In this document: positions 8,889-18,773 of the stretch, piece by piece
Layout of the letters: each line of letters opens with the position of its first letter
Position numbering within the stretch: the first letter of the stretch is position 1
Source of the DNA: Phytophthora quininea
Taxonomy: Eukaryota > Oomycota > Peronosporomycetes > Peronosporales > Peronosporaceae
Length of the DNA: 31,776 nt
Direction: 5' to 3'
Assembly (NCBI GenBank): GCA_011947345.1
Contig: JAAVTG010000700.1
Span: 1-31,776 of the forward strand
Translations under genes and position numbers: made by a program
Notes under the pieces: model-generated
Seen by the model: the letters and a program-made list of their open reading frames with translations, nothing else
The model's database searches: none
Told to the model about the DNA's origin: nothing

Positions 8889-8904
8889 GCCCATTCTCCA
8901 TTTC
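8889..8904 (+). promoter_or_regulatory. Oomycete-type initiator of PG F'
   Basis: Same 14-of-16 match to the initiator as in F. It begins 76 bp before the ATG at 8965. Confidence 0.65.
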
Positions 8905-8964
8905 ACCGTCTCGGAGGCAACCACCGCCAGTCGCGCCAACACCGACCGACCAACTCCGCCAACC

Positions 8965-10049
8965 ATGAAGCTCTTCTCCACCGCCATCGCCGCGCTCGCT
9001 CTACTCGCCGCCGCCGTCAACGGCTCCCCATGATGCGTCAGGAGCAAGAGGCCAGCGGCTGCACGCTCTCCGGCACCTACAAGTCTGGCACCGACATCTC
9101 GTCCTGCAGCACGCTCACCATTAACACGCTGTCTGTGCCTGCCGGCGTCACGCTCGACCTGAGCAAGGCCAAGAGCGGCGCCACCATCAACATCGCCGGC
9201 ACCGTCACGTTCGGCACGCAGAAGTGGGCCGGCCCGCTTGTGCTGCTCGGCGGCAGCAACCTCAAGGTTCAGGGGTCCGGCACCCTCGACGGCCAAGGCG
9301 CCTGGTACTGGAAGCAGGGCCAGTCGATCACGCGCCCGGTCTTCTTCCGTCTGCACGCCGTCACGGGCTCCACACTCTCGGGCTTCACGCTCAAGAACTC
9401 GCCCTACCGCACCTTTAGCATCCTCAACTCCCAGAAGACCACCATCAGCGGTCTCACGCTCGACTCGAGTGCCGGCAATAACCTGGCCAAGAACACGGAC
9501 GGCTTCGATCTGAGCAAGAACGACGGCGTGACCATCACCAGCAACAAGATCTACAACCAGGACGACTGCCTGGCCATGCAGTCCAGCACCAACACGGTCT
9601 TCAGCAACAACTACTGCAGCGGTGGCCACGGCATCTCCATCGGATCGCTCGGTGGCTCCGCCGTGGACTCGTCCACTACGGTCTCGGGCCTCACGGTCAG
9701 CGGCAACACGATCGTCAACAGCGTCAACGGCATCCGCATCAAGACCATCGTGGACCTCAAGGGTCTCGTCTCCAACGTCAAGTACACCAACAACAAGCTG
9801 TCGAACGTCAAGAACGCCATCGTGATCCACTCGGACTACAGCAAGTCCAAGGGCGGCTACACCGGCAAGGCCACGAGCGCCGTGACCATCAAGGGCGTGA
9901 CCATCTCGGGTCTGTCGGGAACTGCCACCAACCTGTACGACATCGTGGCCAACTCGAAGGTGGTGTCGAGCTGGTCGTTCTCGGGCGTGACTGTCAAGGC
10001 GTCCAAGACGGGCACGTGCAGCGGCCAGCCCAGCAACGTTAAGTGTTAA
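8965..10049 (+). pseudogene. Endopolygalacturonase F' (GH28), one-base frameshift after the signal peptide
   Basis: Near-perfect inverted copy of F, one base shorter. GGCTCCCCCATGATG of F is GGCTCCCCATGATG here, so the leader frame ends at TGA (9031-9033) after 22 codons. The rest of the GH28 frame, with NTDGFD, NQDDC, GGHG, GIRIKT and the terminal cysteine pair, is intact to TAA at 10047-10049. The stop overlaps an in-frame ATG of the mature enzyme (ATGA). Reinitiation would give a leaderless protein. Equally, this may be a miscalled homopolymer and the gene may be intact. Confidence 0.85.
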
Positions 10050-10387
10050 GTGCACAGCGCCTGGGAATCCACACCCTCCTGTTTCTGTCGTAACTTGGGC
10101 GACTTTGGCCATTTAGAAAATGCAATCCTTAATGTCTCCGTTTGACGCTGCTAGCTCCGCTCCGTGTTTTCTCTCTGCTTGGTCTCGTTGATCGTGTTTT
10201 GCTCCAGTTTCTCTCGCGAGAATAGAACGGTTGATGAGCAGCGACCGACCCACAACAACAATCTCAACAGCTTAACGCAAGCATTCAGGTGTATTTCATT
10301 CGCAACTTCGGACACGGCACACGGTCACTCTCACAGACGCGGTCAGGTATAATACCACCGCGCATTTAACTGGACAGACTGTGCAGC
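10050..10387. other. Convergent 3' intergenic region between F' and D'
   Basis: Mirror image of 6202-6539. No gene or repeat is visible apart from the IR1 arm itself. Confidence 0.5.
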
Positions 10388-10533
10388 TCAACAGCTGACG
10401 CCGCTCGGCTCACCGTTGCAGCTGCCCGTCGACGAGCTGGTCACGTCGATGCCTGAGAACGTCCAGCCCGACACCACGTCCGGGTTCACCAGGATGTCGT
10501 ACACCTGGTCCGACGAGGTCTTGATGCGGATGC
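10388..10533 (-). pseudogene. PG D' remnant (GH28 3' fragment), copy in the right arm
   Basis: Inverted copy of D with the same two deletions (promoter to GIRIKT, and RIKT to SSDQVYD), so both deletions predate the IR1 duplication or were homogenised later. A substitution changes CSGEPSG to CNGEPSG. Not an enzyme. Confidence 0.8.
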
Positions 10534-10982
10534 CGGCGAGTACGCAGCAGGAGGAAGGTCTTGAGGTGAGCGCGTCCAATTCCGAAATGACGGTTGGAAT
10601 AGGAGTGTCGAAGTGGAATGCAGAGTTGATCCTGGAGGCCTCGTGGTCTTCGGCTCGTCGAGTTCGTTCGACTTGCGACCGTGGACCGTGGACGGTCTCA
10701 ATGGCGGTGGATAATCAGTCGCCATCGTTGTTCACGCGATGGATGCAAAGAAATAAAAACAGTTTTTGTCACTTGACCTTTGTATCGGTCGCCGCGAACG
10801 AAATTGCAACTACGTCGTGTGCTGGAATCTGTCACCGGCTGGTGTGTTGGCGACGATCGGCTCGGCATGACACGGATCGCCTTGCCTCCTCAACGCGACG
10901 GCATGCACTCAAAGGACTCGTAGCACCACGAATCGAGGTGCTTCCTCGTTGCCAGTTGTCGGCTCTTGCACTCCTCACCTCA
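10534..10982 (-). repeat. E-type promoter block, copy 2 of 3
   Basis: The copy upstream of D', reverse complement of 5607-6055. It includes the initiator-like CAATTCCGAAATGACG at 10577-10592. It differs from copy 1 by an extra T near 10780. Confidence 0.75.
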
Positions 10983-11101
10983 TTGATTCGAAACGTAGAT
11001 GTCACGTACATTTCGTCGGTTGTACAGGATGAAGGGCTAGTGAAAAGGTTCGGCTGAACTACAGTAGTTCTGCCTTAGCTCTATTAGCTTATTGTTGCTA
11101 C

Positions 11102-12180
11102 TTAGCACGTGACCTCGCTGGGTTGGCCGCTGCACGACCCCTTGTTGGCCGCCTTGACCGTGATACCCGAGAACTTCCAAATCGACACCACGCTCGGGTT
11201 TGCCACGATATCGTACAGGTTGGTGGCGGAGCCCGACAGACCAGAGATCGTGATGTCAGTGATCGTCACCAAACTCGTTGGTGCTCCCGAGTACGCTCCT
11301 TGGTTCGGTCGTAGTTGGAGTGGATCACGATCGCGTTCTTGACGTTGGAGAGGGCGTTGTCGATGTACTTGACGTTAGACACGAGGCCCTTCAGCCCGCT
11401 GATGGTCTTGATGCGAAGACCATTATCGCTGTTCTGGATGGTGTTGCCTTGGACAGTCAATCCGGAGACCGTAGTCGACTCGTCCACCGCCGCACCTCCC
11501 AGCGACCCAACGGAAATTCCGTGGCCGCCGCTGCACAAGTTGTTGCTGAAGATTGTGTTGGTGCTGGACTGCATGGCGAGACAATCGTCCTGGTTGAAGA
11601 TCTTGTTGCCGGTGATGGTCACGTGATCGTTCTTGGTCAAGTCAAAGCCGTCCGTGTTCGTGGCCTGGTCGCCACCAGAGCTCGAGTCCAGTGTGAGACC
11701 GGTGAGCGTTGTTTCGACGCACGTGACGATGCTGAAGGTGCGGAAGGGCGAGTTCTTGAGCGTGAAGCCCGACACATTAGAGCCCGTCACTCGCTGCAGG
11801 CGGAAGAATACCGGCCTGGTGATCGACTGGCCCTGCTTCCAGTACCAATCGCCTTGACCGTCAAGCGTGCCGGAGCCCTTGACAGTGAGGTTGCTTCCGG
11901 TGAGCAGTACAAGCGGACCCTCCCACTTTTGCGTGCCGAATGTCGTGGTGCCCGTGAACTCGATGGTGGCTCCGCTCTTGGCTTTGCTCAAGTCCAGCGT
12001 GACACCGGCGGGCACCGACAGCGAGCCGATGGTGACTTTGCTGCAGGATGAAATGTCCGTGCCGGCTTGGTAGGTACCCGTGAGGTTGCAGGGGTCCCCA
12101 GCTTCACGCAACATGGCAGATCCGTTGACACCGACGACGAAGGAAGCGAAGGCGGCAAGAACATTGGGGAAAAGCTTCAT
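11102..12180 (-). pseudogene. Endopolygalacturonase C' (GH28), intronless, one frameshift
   Basis: Inverted copy of C. The ATG is at 12180-12178 and TAA at 11104-11102; 1079 bp, one short of a whole frame. The only lesion is the one-base loss near 11300 shared with C, which truncates the frame in the loop after VIHSNYDRTK. The C-terminal codons AANKGSCSGQPSEVTC are intact here, unlike in C. The signal peptide and all four catalytic motifs precede the lesion. Confidence 0.8.
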
Positions 12181-12224
12181 GGTTAGGTCGTAGCTTGGAG
12201 TGGAGGAAGTTCTTGTGAAGAAGC

Positions 12225-12240
12225 AAATTCGAGAGTGAGA
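12225..12240 (-). promoter_or_regulatory. Initiator of PG C'
   Basis: TCTCACTCTCGAATTT on the minus strand matches the oomycete initiator at 13 of 16 positions and lies 45-60 bp before the ATG. It is 2 bp longer than the copy before C. Confidence 0.55.
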
Positions 12241-13092
12241 CCTCAGCAGGACGAGCACAATGCAGGCAGGCTGCACCCAACCAGTAAACACCGAGTTGAG
12301 GTGCAGTCAAGTGGACGTTCCTTACCTATGCCGCGTAGGCTATACGGCTGTTGTTTGAGCGGACTTACCAAGGATCGAGTCTAGATGGGACGTCGTGCAG
12401 TCGGACGGCGTTGTTCAGCGAAGTCGGAGATTAAAACGCCACATGGGACTCGTTCTTGTGATGGTCGCGTCATTGATTTGCTGGTCTACAGCTTCGGTGT
12501 TGGACAAGAGCAGTTCATGTGCTTGCGATCGTGCGTTCGTCCGCCACCCTCGTTCAACTTGCGCCTCCAACAATTGGTTTTGAGGAAACCAAATGTGTGA
12601 CTCCACAATTGTTGTTCGTCGTGGAGTCATTGCCTGCCCACGGTTAAGCCTGTGCACGTCGACCTTAGCGGACCGGCGCGGATATGTGTGCGTCAACTCT
12701 GCTGCTTGTGGCCTGGAAACGTTTCCGTGCCAAAAGCTCGCGAAGCGAGCTATTAGTCCATGGAGCTACACTGAATTCCTTTCGCGGAGACCACTTTAAT
12801 CTCTGCTTGCAGCACATCATGATAGGCAAACCGCTCTCGATTAAAATCGTCAGATTTCAAGTTGCGCTTTGTGACGGCGTGGACGTGCGTGCTGCGTCAT
12901 GGACGGCAAGGTTCACAGTACAGTCGGTGTCGGCACGCGCTTTAGCAAACGATAAACATTTTTATTGTTCCATACGCATTCAAGGCGGAATCTATCTACT
13001 CAAACATCAAATGTTAATGCCTGTGTTGGTGAGGACAGAGGACAAGGAGCAAAGCTACCGTCCTGAGCACCCCCACGGATTCAGCGAATCGC
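12241..13092. other. Intergenic region between C' and B'
   Basis: Mirror of 3501-4352, with the same stem-loops (for example TGACTCCAC/GTGGAGTCA around 12597-12630). The 139-codon frame at 12684-13103 has no recognisable domain and runs into the end of B'. I support no gene here. Confidence 0.5.
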
Positions 13093-14247
13093 TTAGCAGC
13101 TGACACCGCTCGGTTCACCACTGCAGCTGCCGGTCTTGCTGGCGCTGACAGTGATGCCCGAGAACGTCCAGTCCGACACAACGTCCGAGTTGGCCACAAT
13201 GTCGTACAGGTTGGTGGCCGTGCCAGAGAGACCGTTGATCGTGATGCCTGTGATCGTCACCTTGCTCGTAGCCGAGCCGGTGTAACCGCCCTTGGACTTG
13301 CTGTAGTCCGAGTGGATCACGATCGCATTCTTGACGTTCGACAGCGTGTTGCTGGTGTAGGTGATGTCTGAGACCTTGCCGTAGAGGTCCACGATGGTCT
13401 TGATGCGGATGCCGTTGACACTGTCGATGATCTTATTGTTCTTCACGGTCAGACCCGTCACGGTGTCCGAGGAGCTGACCGACGAACCGCCGATAGAACC
13501 GATCGAAATACCGTGGCCACCACTGCATGTGTTGCTGCTGAAGACCGTGTTGGTGCTCGACTGCATAGCAAGACAATCGTCCTGGTTGTAGATGGTGTTG
13601 CCGGTGATCGTGACGCCGTCATTGCCACTCAAATCAAAGCCATCGGTGTTCTTGGCAGTGTCGTCTCCAGCGCTGGAGTCGAGGGTCAATCCACTGATGG
13701 TGGTGTCCTGCGAATTGAGGATGCTGAAGGTGCGGTAGGGTGAGTTCTTGATCTTGAAGCCCTTGACGGTGGACGAGATGACCTTGTTCATGCGGAAGAA
13801 CACAGGGCGAGTGATGGACGTGCCCTGCTTCCAGTACCAGGCGCCTTGGCCGTCGAGGGTGCCAGAGCCGCTGACAGTGAGGTCCGTGCCCGTGAGCAGG
13901 ACAAGAGGTCCCGACCATTTCTAAAAGATGATCAACAACAGTTAGTTTGGGTCGATACGCCCTTGCAGTTCGTTGCAGCGGAAGACTGACCTTTTCGCCG
14001 AACGTGACCGTGCCCGCGATGTTGATGGCAGCTCCCTTCTTGGCTCCACTCAAGTCCAGCGTGACGCCGGCAGGAACCGTGAGGGTGTTGATCGTGACGG
14101 TGCTGCAGGATGAAATGTCGGTGCCGCTCGAGTAGGTGCCCGACAGCGTGCAGCTGGAGGACTCTTGCTCTTGGCGCATCATGGGGAGCCGTAGACGGCG
14201 GCGACGGCGAACGCAACGACGGCGAGGACGGGCGAGAAGAACTTCAT
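13093..14247 (-). pseudogene. Endopolygalacturonase B' (GH28), two exons, one frameshift
   Basis: Exon 1 is 14247-13991, the intron 13990-13921 (70 bp) and exon 2 13920-13093. Only one lesion is visible: the C-run deletion after the leader MKFFSPVLAVVAFAVAAVYG (about 14186), giving TGA and an overlapping ATG exactly as in B and F'. The splice sites and exon 2 are intact, with NTDGFD, NQDDC, GGHG, GIRIKT and CSGEPSGVSC. If the C run were miscalled, B' would encode a normal secreted PG. Confidence 0.82.
13921..13990 (-). other. Intron of PG B'
   Basis: A 70-bp GT-AG intron on the minus strand, same site and size as in B, with the ACTAAC branch motif retained. The exon side reads GGCGAAAAG before GTCAGT, one A more than in B. 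Confidence 0.75.
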
Positions 14248-14283
14248 CGCTGGTTGTTGCTGGGGACTTGAGTCGTGTCGAGT

Positions 14284-14299
14284 AAGTTCCGGAATGAAC
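14284..14299 (-). promoter_or_regulatory. Initiator of PG B'
   Basis: Same 13-of-16 initiator match as B, 37-52 bp before the ATG at 14247. Confidence 0.55.
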
Positions 14300-15203
14300 T
14301 CGACGGTTTGACCCAAGTATCGCCTCCAAGGACGTTTGCCGGCACCGCTGTCCGTTCTCAGCGGATGTGTCATTGGTGTCCGAGATGACAACGCCCAACA
14401 AGTGTACGCTGTGAAGATCTGGCCGGAGCCGAGTCGCCTACGCATGCGTCGGCCGTTCCAGCTGGGAGGTGATGTGATGTCTGCACATGTCCACGGATCG
14501 ACGATGGTGCTGGAATCTCCGAGTGGCAGCGGCGCTAAGAGTCACAAGGCAGCAAGCGCTTCTGTGACAAGAAGGTATCGAGAGCAGATTGCACTGCAGC
14601 CTCGTAGTCTCCTGCAGAGAGCACTAGCGGGCTCGCCAATCCGAGAAGAAGAGCTCCTAGATTCGTCATGCAGCATAACTCAAGGTTGGATAGGCGTCTC
14701 ATTTCGGTAGTGTGCGGCCCAAGTGGCGAAAAGCGCCGCCTTTCCATGACGACCACCTTGATCGACTCGACGACACCTGGTGATCAGTGCATCCTGTTGA
14801 CACACCGCAGATAGGGATCGCACGGAGAGGTCAACTCGACGGGCTTCTTCAGCTGCATTGAAGACACCGACAAGCTGTAGGGCTCCGTTCCTATCAGATC
14901 TACCTGTCCTGCATCAATGAAGGGGTCCGCTCGCGAGGATATCGCGCGGAGAAATTGCTTGATGTCTACTAGATATCGACAAGATGATCATTTGCCGGCA
15001 AGTTTCTTCAAGAGAGCCCAAGGTCTTCGTGTTTATCGCCTCAAGCATCTCTACGAACATATACACGACTACCTGGCATCACCGTGATGAATTTGTAGGA
15101 GGTTTTGCTCATGGTTTTACTGACAGACATCGAACTTTCCCGTGCCAGCATCCTCGACTCGTTGTTTTCTAGTACTAGCACTCCCAGAGCAGACAATGGC
15201 CAT
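14300..15203. other. Intergenic region between B' and E
   Basis: Mirror of 1395-2295. The plus-strand frame at 14336-14710 starts at TTG and has no identifiable domain, although its first half reads protein-like. I support no gene. Confidence 0.5.
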
Positions 15204-16303
15204 TTAGCAACTGACGCCGCTCGGCTCACCGCTGCAGCTGCCCGTCGACGAGCTCGTCAGGTCAATGCCCGAGAACGTCCAGTCCGACACCACGTCCGAG
15301 TTGACGAGAATATCGTAGATCTGGTCGGCGGATCCAGTGAGCCCGTCGATGGTAATGTCGGTAATGGAGACCAGACTGGTCGCGTCGCCCGTGTAGCCGC
15401 CCTCGGACTTGCTGTAGTCCGAGTGGATCACGATCGCATTCTTGACGTTCGACAGCGTGTTGCTGGTGTAGGTGATGTCCGAGACTTTGCCTTTCAACTT
15501 CACAATGGTCTTGATGCGGATACCGTTGACACTGTCGATGATCTTGTTGTTCTTGACCGTCAGACCCGTCACAGTGTCGGACGAACTCACCGACGAGCCT
15601 CCGATAGAACCGATGGAGATGCCGTGACCGCCGCTGCACGTGTTGCTGGAGAAGACCGTGTTGGTACTCGACTGCATGGCCAGGCAGTCGTCCTGGTTGT
15701 AGATCTTGTTGCCGGTGATGGTGACACCGTCGTTCTTGCTCAGGTCGAAGCCATCCGTGTTCTTGGCCGTGTCATCGCCGTCGCTGGCGTCGAGGGTGAG
15801 GCCGCTGATGGTGGTGTCCTGGGAGTTGAGGATGCTGAAGGTACGGTAGGGCGAATTCTTGATGGTGAATCCCTTGACGGTGGACGAGATGACCTTGCTC
15901 ATGCGGAAGAACACGGGGCGAGTCGATGGACGTGCCCTGCTCCCAGTACCAGGCGCCTTGACCGTCGAGAGTGCCGGATCCGCCCACGGTGAGGTCGGTT
16001 CCTGTGAGGAGGACGAGTGGCCAGACCATTTCTGTTGCCGAGCACGAATGACAACGTCAGCGAGGTGGCCAAGTTGATGGTGGTGCCGTCCGCCACGTCG
16101 CTCAAGTCCAGCGTGACGCCTGCGGGCACGGTCAGCGAGCCAATCGTGATGGTGCTGCACGACGACACGTCCGTGCCGCTGGAGTAGGTGCCCGAGAGCG
16201 TGCAGCTACTGGACGACTCGTTTACCTGGCGCATCATGGGGGACGCATTGACGGCGGTGGCGACAAGGCCGAGAGTGGCGGCGATGGAGGTGAAGACCTT
16301 CAT
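15204..16303 (-). pseudogene. PG E: chimeric GH28 pseudogene at the outer end of IR1
   Basis: The ATG at 16303 begins a signal peptide (MKVFTSIAATLGLVATAVNA) and exon 1 of one PG gene. After GVTLDLSDVADGTTIN the sequence jumps at about 16075 into the second half of an A-type intron (TTGGCCACC onward), so the end of exon 1 and the splice donor are missing. Downstream, one base is lost at TCTGGCCACTC (about 16020) and one gained at CATCGACTCG (about 15925), leaving about 30 codons out of frame. From RPVFFRMS on, the GH28 frame is intact to TAA, with NTDGFD, NQDDC, GGHG, GIRIKT and CSGEPSGVSC. The stretch 15430-15603 is B-like rather than A-like. No ordinary splice restores the gene, so it is very probably dead. 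Confidence 0.82.
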
Positions 16304-16753
16304 GGTCGGCGAGTACGCAGCAGGAGGAAGGTCTTGAGGTGAGCGGGTCCAATTCCGAAGTGACGGTTGGAAAAGGAGTGTCGAAGTGGAATGCAGAGTT
16401 GATCCTGGAGGCCTCGTGGTCTTCGGCTCGTCGAGTTCGTTCGACTTGCGACCGTGGACGGTGAACGGTCTCAATGGCGGTGGATAATCAGTCGCCATCG
16501 TTGTTCACGCGATGGATGCAAAGAAATAAAACAGTTTTTGTCACTTGACCTTGTATCGGTCGCCGCGAACGAAATTGCAACTACGTCGTGTGCTGGAATC
16601 TGTCACCGGCTGGTGTGTTGGCGACGATCGGCTCGGCATGACACGGATCGCCTTGCCTCCTCAACGCGACGGCATGCACTCAAAGGACTCGTAGCACCAC
16701 GAATCGAGGTGCTTCCTCGTTGCCAGTTGTCGGCTCTTGCACTCCTCACCTCA
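16304..16753 (-). repeat. E-type promoter block, copy 3 of 3
   Basis: The 5' flank of PG E, nearly identical to the blocks upstream of D and D'. It includes the initiator-like CGTCACTTCGGAATTG (minus strand, 16350-16365; 11 of 16 positions), about 47-62 bp before the ATG. Homology ends sharply near 16753. The following 200 bp up to G are unique and show no gene. Confidence 0.75.
16350..16365 (-). promoter_or_regulatory. Initiator-like element of PG E
   Basis: Weak match to the oomycete initiator (11 of 16) at the expected distance from the ATG at 16303; supported mainly by position and by the related element before D. Confidence 0.4.
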
Positions 16754-16961
16754 TCGAATTGAAATGTGGACTTTACGTTTCCGGTGAAGGCTATGGCACT
16801 ATCACAGTGAAAATGGCAACAGATATCCTCTGTTACTTGTACGGAATGCCGTGTGCGGAAAGCAAAGCGGATATTACTGTGACTTACATCCAATTGATCT
16901 ATATGGTATGGCTTACCGTGGACCATCGAAAAGCCTCTCTCTACATAAAAGAGCTTCCAGT

Positions 16962-18107
16962 TCAGATGGAGATGTGGTCGGGCACACCCTTCATCTTGCC
17001 GCTCGTCGAGGCCGACACCGAGATGCCAGAGAACGACCAGTCTGACACCACGCTGGGGTTCACCACGATGTCGTACAGGTTGGTGGCCGTGCCCGAGAGA
17101 CCGTTGACAGACACGCCCTGGATGGTCACCTTACTCGTGGGAGCACCCGAGTAGCCGCCCTTGGACTTGCTGTAGTCCGAGTGCAGCACGATGGCGTTCT
17201 TGACGTTGGAGAGAGTGTTGTCGTTGTACTTGACGTTGGAGACGAGACCCTGGAGCCCGATGATGGTCTTGATGCGGATGCCGTTGTCCGAGTTCTCGAT
17301 GGTGTTGCCCTCGACCGTGAGCCCCTCGACCGTGGTGGACTGGTCGACGGTGTTGCCGCCGAGAGAGCCGATGGAGATGCCGTGACCGCCGCAGCAGTAG
17401 TTGTTGCTGAAGACCGTGTTGGTGCTCGACTGCATGGCCAGGCAGTCGTCCTGGTTGTAGATCTTGTTGCCGGTGATGGTGATGTGGTCGTTCTTGGTGA
17501 GGTCGAAGCCGTCCGTGTTCTTGGCGAGACCGTTGCCGGCGCTCGAGTCGAGCGTCAAGCCGGTGAGGGTGGTCTGCTGCGAGTTGACGATGCTGAAGGT
17601 GCGGTACGGCATGTTCTTAATGGTGAAGCCCGAGAGCGTGGAGCTCGCGACGCGCAGCAGGCGGAAGAACACCGGACGCGTGATCGACTGACCCTGCTTC
17701 CAGTACCAGGCGCCCTGGCCGTCGAGGGTGCCGGAGCCCTTGACAGTGAGGTTGTTGCCGCTGAGCAGCACAAGAGGACCGTCCCACTTCTGCGTGCCGA
17801 ACGTGGTGGTGCCCTTGAAGGTGATGGTGGCGCCGCTCTTGGCCTTGCTCAGGTCGAGCGTGACGCCGGCGGGGACCGACAGCGAGTCGATGGTGAGGGA
17901 GCTGCAGGACGAGATGTCGGTGCCGGTCTTGTAGGTGCCCGTGAGGTTGCAGCCGCTGCTGGCGGTGCTGGCGGTGCTGGTCTGCTGCACGGGGCTCTGC
18001 TGCTCCTGCTGCACAGGGCTCTGCTGCTCCTGACGAAGCTTCTTACCGGCATCGGCACCGGCGGCGAGCAGCACGAACAGAGCAAGTGTGGCGGAGAAGA
18101 ACTTCAT
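16962..18107 (-). CDS. Endopolygalacturonase G (GH28), intact, with a Gln-rich linker
   Basis: A 381-residue secreted PG, intronless. The signal peptide MKFFSATLALFVLLAAGADA is followed by GKKLRQ and a linker with a tandem EQQSPVQQ duplication and a TSTASTAS stretch before the first catalytic-domain cysteine (Cys53). GH28 motifs: NTD 197-199, DD 220-221, GHG 241-243, RIK 278-280. The C-terminus differs from other members: the usual TCSGQPSNVKC is KMKGVPDHISI, so the last two cysteines are absent. The stop TGA lies exactly at the end of homology with G', which uses TAA. The frame is otherwise identical in length to G'. Confidence 0.92.
   Translation of the reverse strand: MKFFSATLALFVLLAAGADAGKKLRQEQQSPVQQEQQSPVQQTSTASTASSGCNLTGTYKTGTDISSCSSLTIDSLSVPAGVTLDLSKAKSGATITFKGTTTFGTQKWDGPLVLLSGNNLTVKGSGTLDGQGAWYWKQGQSITRPVFFRLLRVASSTLSGFTIKNMPYRTFSIVNSQQTTLTGLTLDSSAGNGLAKNTDGFDLTKNDHITITGNKIYNQDDCLAMQSSTNTVFSNNYCCGGHGISIGSLGGNTVDQSTTVEGLTVEGNTIENSDNGIRIKTIIGLQGLVSNVKYNDNTLSNVKNAIVLHSDYSKSKGGYSGAPTSKVTIQGVSVNGLSGTATNLYDIVVNPSVVSDWSFSGISVSASTSGKMKGVPDHISI
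17985..18032 (-). repeat. 24-bp tandem duplication in the linker of G
   Basis: Two 24-bp units (CAGGAGCAGCAGAGCCCYGT plus GCAG) differing at one base encode the repeated QEQQSPVQ of the linker. Mirrored in G' at 20377-20424. Confidence 0.75.
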
Positions 18108-18144
18108 GGCGACTTCCGGCTCCGGTGGGTGTGTTGGAGGAGAC

Positions 18145-18160
18145 AAATTGGGAACTGAGC
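18145..18160 (-). promoter_or_regulatory. Oomycete-type initiator of PG G
   Basis: GCTCAGTTCCCAATTT on the minus strand matches the initiator consensus at 15 of 16 positions, 38-53 bp before the ATG. Confidence 0.7.
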
Positions 18161-18773
18161 TTGGAGGGATGAGGCGGGGACAGTGGTCGACGCCGCTGCA
18201 CTGGGGACACTGTTGGTCGCTCGGAAAATGTTGAGTTGAATGGCGTTAGTTCGCCTTGCTGTTCGAACGGCTCCGGCGGGGCAGTGCAGTGCAACGACAA
18301 ACCGCACCGGTGGCGCGATCGAAGCAAGCAGGCCCTCTAATAGAGGCTCTATGCCTGCGTGCGCGCCAGATGCTGGGTCGATGAGGCACCTTCGAGCCAT
18401 GTGAAGCGGGTATCCAGCATTTTTGAACCGGGCTGCCGGGCATGGACGCGAGCTGGGGCCATGCTGCCACGAGCCGGCACATCGGGGGATCGATGGTCCA
18501 CCTCGAGCCGACACCTGGAGCGGGTGGAGCAGCGCCCCGCTGACAGGTGAGTCAGTCAGGGACGATTTGCGCAGTCTCGACTAGGCCAAGTGTTTTCAAC
18601 GAAGGACACAGCTGGCACCGCAGCTTGCTGATCGCGGCGTCGTCGCGTCACCGACGACACTGTCGGCCGAGAAGATAAGTCTCCGCTACCAGCAGTGCCG
18701 GGGAGTCTCTATTGGCAACCAGCAAAGTGTTTGTACAGTAGTCCAGTGTCTTGCCACACTTTGAGATGATGGC

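Larger units (their letters stand above)
8811..16075 (-). repeat. IR1 right arm (about 7.27 kb)
   Basis: Reverse complement of the left arm, carrying F', D', C', B' and the body of E. Its outer end coincides with the exon-intron fusion in E near 16075. Differences from the left arm are mainly one-base indels in homopolymers and a few substitutions. Confidence 0.85.
16965..18773 (-). repeat. IR2 left arm (about 1.8 kb)
   Basis: Reverse complement of 19636-21444. Corresponding positions sum to 38409 at every point I checked, so there is no net indel between the arms. It contains G and its promoter. The outer end is in the stop codon of G. Confidence 0.85.

Noticed and set aside
22..16500. RxLR-type effector leader in the PG proteins (MMRQEQ, MLRQEQ, KLRQEQ after the signal peptide)
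   Set aside because: The residues are RQEQ, not RxLR, and they precede a GH28 domain. They look like a short pro-region, not a host-targeting motif.
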